From Clostridia bacterium (GTDB lineage Bacteria > Bacillota > Clostridia > Oscillospirales > CAG-272): a stretch of DNA of 5,713 nt. The stretch spans positions 1 to 5,713 of the forward strand of contig CAAGKS010000132.1 in assembly GCA_900770605.1 (NCBI GenBank), read 5' to 3'. A program made the translations under genes and the position numbers. The notes under the pieces are model-generated. The model did no database searches, was not told where the DNA came from, and saw nothing but the letters and a program-made list of their open reading frames with translations. Below are positions 4,052-5,713 of this stretch, piece by piece; within the stretch, counting starts at the first letter, position 1; each line of letters starts with the position of its first letter.

Positions 4052-5713
4052 TTAGTCCTTAGCGACGGTGTCGATAAACTTTCTGATGTTGGAAACGTTT
4101 ACGATCTTCTCAGCTACGCCGTTATTTACAACGAGGAGCGTGGGAGCGGTGCTTACACCGTATTCCTTTGCGATCTCAGGCTGGCTGTCAGCATAAACTG
4201 TGTCGTAAGCTATACCTGCTTCAGCGAGGAATCTCTCAGCCATCTTGCAGTTTGGACAGGTCGCAGTCTTGAAGAGAATGAGCTTGTCATCGCTCTCGCA
4301 CGCGCATTCCTGGGGCTCAGTAGCAACGGTGTTCACCTTAGTACCCTCGCGCTTGTCAAACTTTTCGTTTGAAGCGGGGATATCGTAAAGCTTTCTGTTC
4401 TTATACTCCTCGGACTTACCGTCGTTCCAGTTCTGAACGGGGCGGTAGTAGCCTGTGATACGGCTGTAAACCTCAGTCTTTTCGCCACAGTGCGGGCATG
4501 TGAATCTTTCGCCTGCGAGATATCCGTGTGCCTTACATACGGAGTACGTGGGGGAGAGAGTATAGTAGGGAAGCTTGTAGTTTTCTGCGATCTTGCGAAC
4601 AAGGTTAGCGGCAGAATCCCAAGTGGGAAGCTTTTCACCGAGGAACGCGTGGAATACGGTTCCCGAGGTGTAGAGCGTCTGAAGCTCGTCCTGAATGTCA
4701 AGCGCCTCGAAAATATCGTCCGTGTAGCTTACGGGCAAGTGAGAGGAGTTGGTGTAGTAGGGAGTATTTCCTGCCTCAGAAGCAGTCTTGATGTCGGGGA
4801 ATCTCTTAAGGTCGTGCTTTGCAAGACGGAAGGAGGTGGACTCAGCGGGAGTTGCCTCGAGGTTGTAGAGGTCGCCGTACTTTTCCTGGTAGTCGGAGAG
4901 TCTGTCTCTCATGTGGTTGAGTACCTGCTTTGTGAACTCCTGAGCGTCCTTGTTGGTGAGATCCTTGCCGATCCACTTAGCGTTAAGACACGCTTCGTTC
5001 ATACCAACGAGACCGATAGTGGAGAAGTGGTTGTTGAAGGTTCCAAGGTATCTCTTGGTGTAAGGATACAAGCCCTCGTCGAGAAGCTTTGTAATAACCG
5101 TTCTCTTTATCTTGAGCGAACGAGCCGCGATGTCCATCTTGTGATCAAGACGGGCATAGAAATCAGCCTCATTATCAGCAAGGTAAGCGATTCTGGGCAT
5201 ATTGATAGTAACAACACCGATAGAGCCTGTGCTCTCTCCGCTTCCGAAGAAGCCACCGGACTTCTTGCGAAGCTCACGGAGGTCAAGGCGCAGACGGCAG
5301 CACATACTTCTTACGTCACTGGGCTCCATATCGGAGTTGATGTAGTTAGAGAAGTAGGGAGTACCGTACTTTGCGGTCATTTCAAAGAGAAGCTTGTTGT
5401 TCTCGGTAGCGGACCAGTCAAAGTTAGATGTGATGGAGTAGGTGGGGATAGGATACTGGAAACCACGGCCGTTAGCGTCGCCCTCGATCATAGTCTCGAT
5501 GAACGCCTTGTTGACCATATCCATTTCCTTCTTACAGTCCTTGTACTTGAAGGGCATTTCCTTACCGCCGACTATCGCGGGAAGCTCTGCAAGGTCTGCG
5601 GGAACTGTCCAGTCGAGAGTGATGTTGGAGAAGGGAGCCTGTGTACCCCAACGAGAAGGAGTGTTTACACCGAAGATAAAGGACTCGATGCACTTCTTGA
5701 CCTGATCGTAGCT
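4052..5713 (-). CDS. nrdD: Class III anaerobic ribonucleoside-triphosphate reductase with fused C-terminal redoxin domain (5' end outside window)
   Basis: NrdD makes deoxynucleotides from ribonucleoside triphosphates without oxygen, using a glycyl radical installed by the radical-SAM activase NrdG (not in this window). The frame is open to the right edge, so the ATG at 5557 is internal; 553 residues are visible, lacking the N-terminal ATP-cone region. Family blocks: NTPSRWGTQAPFSN (about 5624-5665), MCCRLRLD with the candidate thiyl-radical Cys at 5297-5299, GSIGVVTINMPRIA, GMNEAC, and TNSSHLPV. Near the C-terminus is a zinc-site pattern CKAHGYL...CPHCG (Cys codons 4535-4537, 4496-4498, 4487-4489), then the glycyl-radical site RITGYYRP with Gly at 4451-4453. 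After a linker containing CAC (4298-4306) comes a redoxin domain of about 77 residues with CPNC at 4247-4258, the STAPT cis-proline loop and a C-terminal helix. The fusion implies reduction by a redoxin rather than formate. TAA stop at 4052-4054. Confidence 0.96.
   Translation of the reverse strand, partial: SYDQVKKCIESFIFGVNTPSRWGTQAPFSNITLDWTVPADLAELPAIVGGKEMPFKYKDCKKEMDMVNKAFIETMIEGDANGRGFQYPIPTYSITSNFDWSATENNKLLFEMTAKYGTPYFSNYINSDMEPSDVRSMCCRLRLDLRELRKKSGGFFGSGESTGSIGVVTINMPRIAYLADNEADFYARLDHKMDIAARSLKIKRTVITKLLDEGLYPYTKRYLGTFNNHFSTIGLVGMNEACLNAKWIGKDLTNKDAQEFTKQVLNHMRDRLSDYQEKYGDLYNLEATPAESTSFRLAKHDLKRFPDIKTASEAGNTPYYTNSSHLPVSYTDDIFEALDIQDELQTLYTSGTVFHAFLGEKLPTWDSAANLVRKIAENYKLPYYTLSPTYSVCKAHGYLAGERFTCPHCGEKTEVYSRITGYYRPVQNWNDGKSEEYKNRKLYDIPASNEKFDKREGTKVNTVATEPQECACESDDKLILFKTATCPNCKMAERFLAEAGIAYDTVYADSQPEIAKEYGVSTAPTLLVVNNGVAEKIVNVSNIRKFIDTVAKD

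Noticed and set aside
5555..5557. ATG on the - strand as the start of nrdD.
   Set aside because: The frame stays open to the window edge, and the upstream translation contains hallmark NrdD residues, so this Met is internal.
5442..5705. Open frame on the + strand (87 codons) near the right edge.
   Set aside because: It is opposite the conserved NTPSRWGTQAPFSN region of nrdD, which is certainly coding on the - strand.

Overview
The window shows two gene clusters running towards each other. The metG–gpsA–tatD cluster is on the + strand (1-3047). The nrdD–trxB cluster is on the - strand (5713 down to 3091). They meet at one bidirectional terminator hairpin (3048-3083). Coding density is very high: no gap exceeds 50 bases, and there is no RNA gene, mobile element or CRISPR array. 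The outermost genes, metG and nrdD, are each cut by a window edge and both lack their 5' ends.

The organism looks like an anaerobic Firmicute, most likely an uncultured gut-type member of the Clostridia. The reasons are the oxygen-sensitive class III (glycyl radical) ribonucleotide reductase, a methionyl-tRNA synthetase with the bacterial C-terminal tRNA-binding domain, the metG/tatD pairing that is familiar from Firmicutes, and strong AGGAG-type ribosome binding sites. By eye the base composition is moderate (not counted), with many AAG, CTT and GCG codons. No gene looks foreign relative to its neighbours.

The + strand cluster holds the catalytic KMSKS half, anticodon domain and tRNA-binding domain of MetRS. 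A divergent GpsA-type glycerol-3-phosphate dehydrogenase (phospholipid precursor) follows 44 bases later. A TatD-family metal-dependent nuclease starts one base after the gpsA stop. No promoter or terminator is evident between them, so they are probably co-transcribed.

The - strand cluster is the most interesting part. The anaerobic ribonucleotide reductase carries its own redoxin domain (CPNC motif) fused behind the glycyl-radical site, and a CxC pair lies in the linker. Next comes a gene for a thioredoxin-reductase-like flavoprotein that has the CxxC redox centre but lacks the HRRxxxR residues that normally bind the NADPH 2'-phosphate. Together they read as a self-contained electron path: reduced nicotinamide or another donor, then TrxB-like flavoprotein, then fused redoxin, then the NrdD active site. 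A stable hairpin with a GCAA tetraloop sits between the two genes, directly in front of the trxB ribosome binding site, and probably sets their relative expression.
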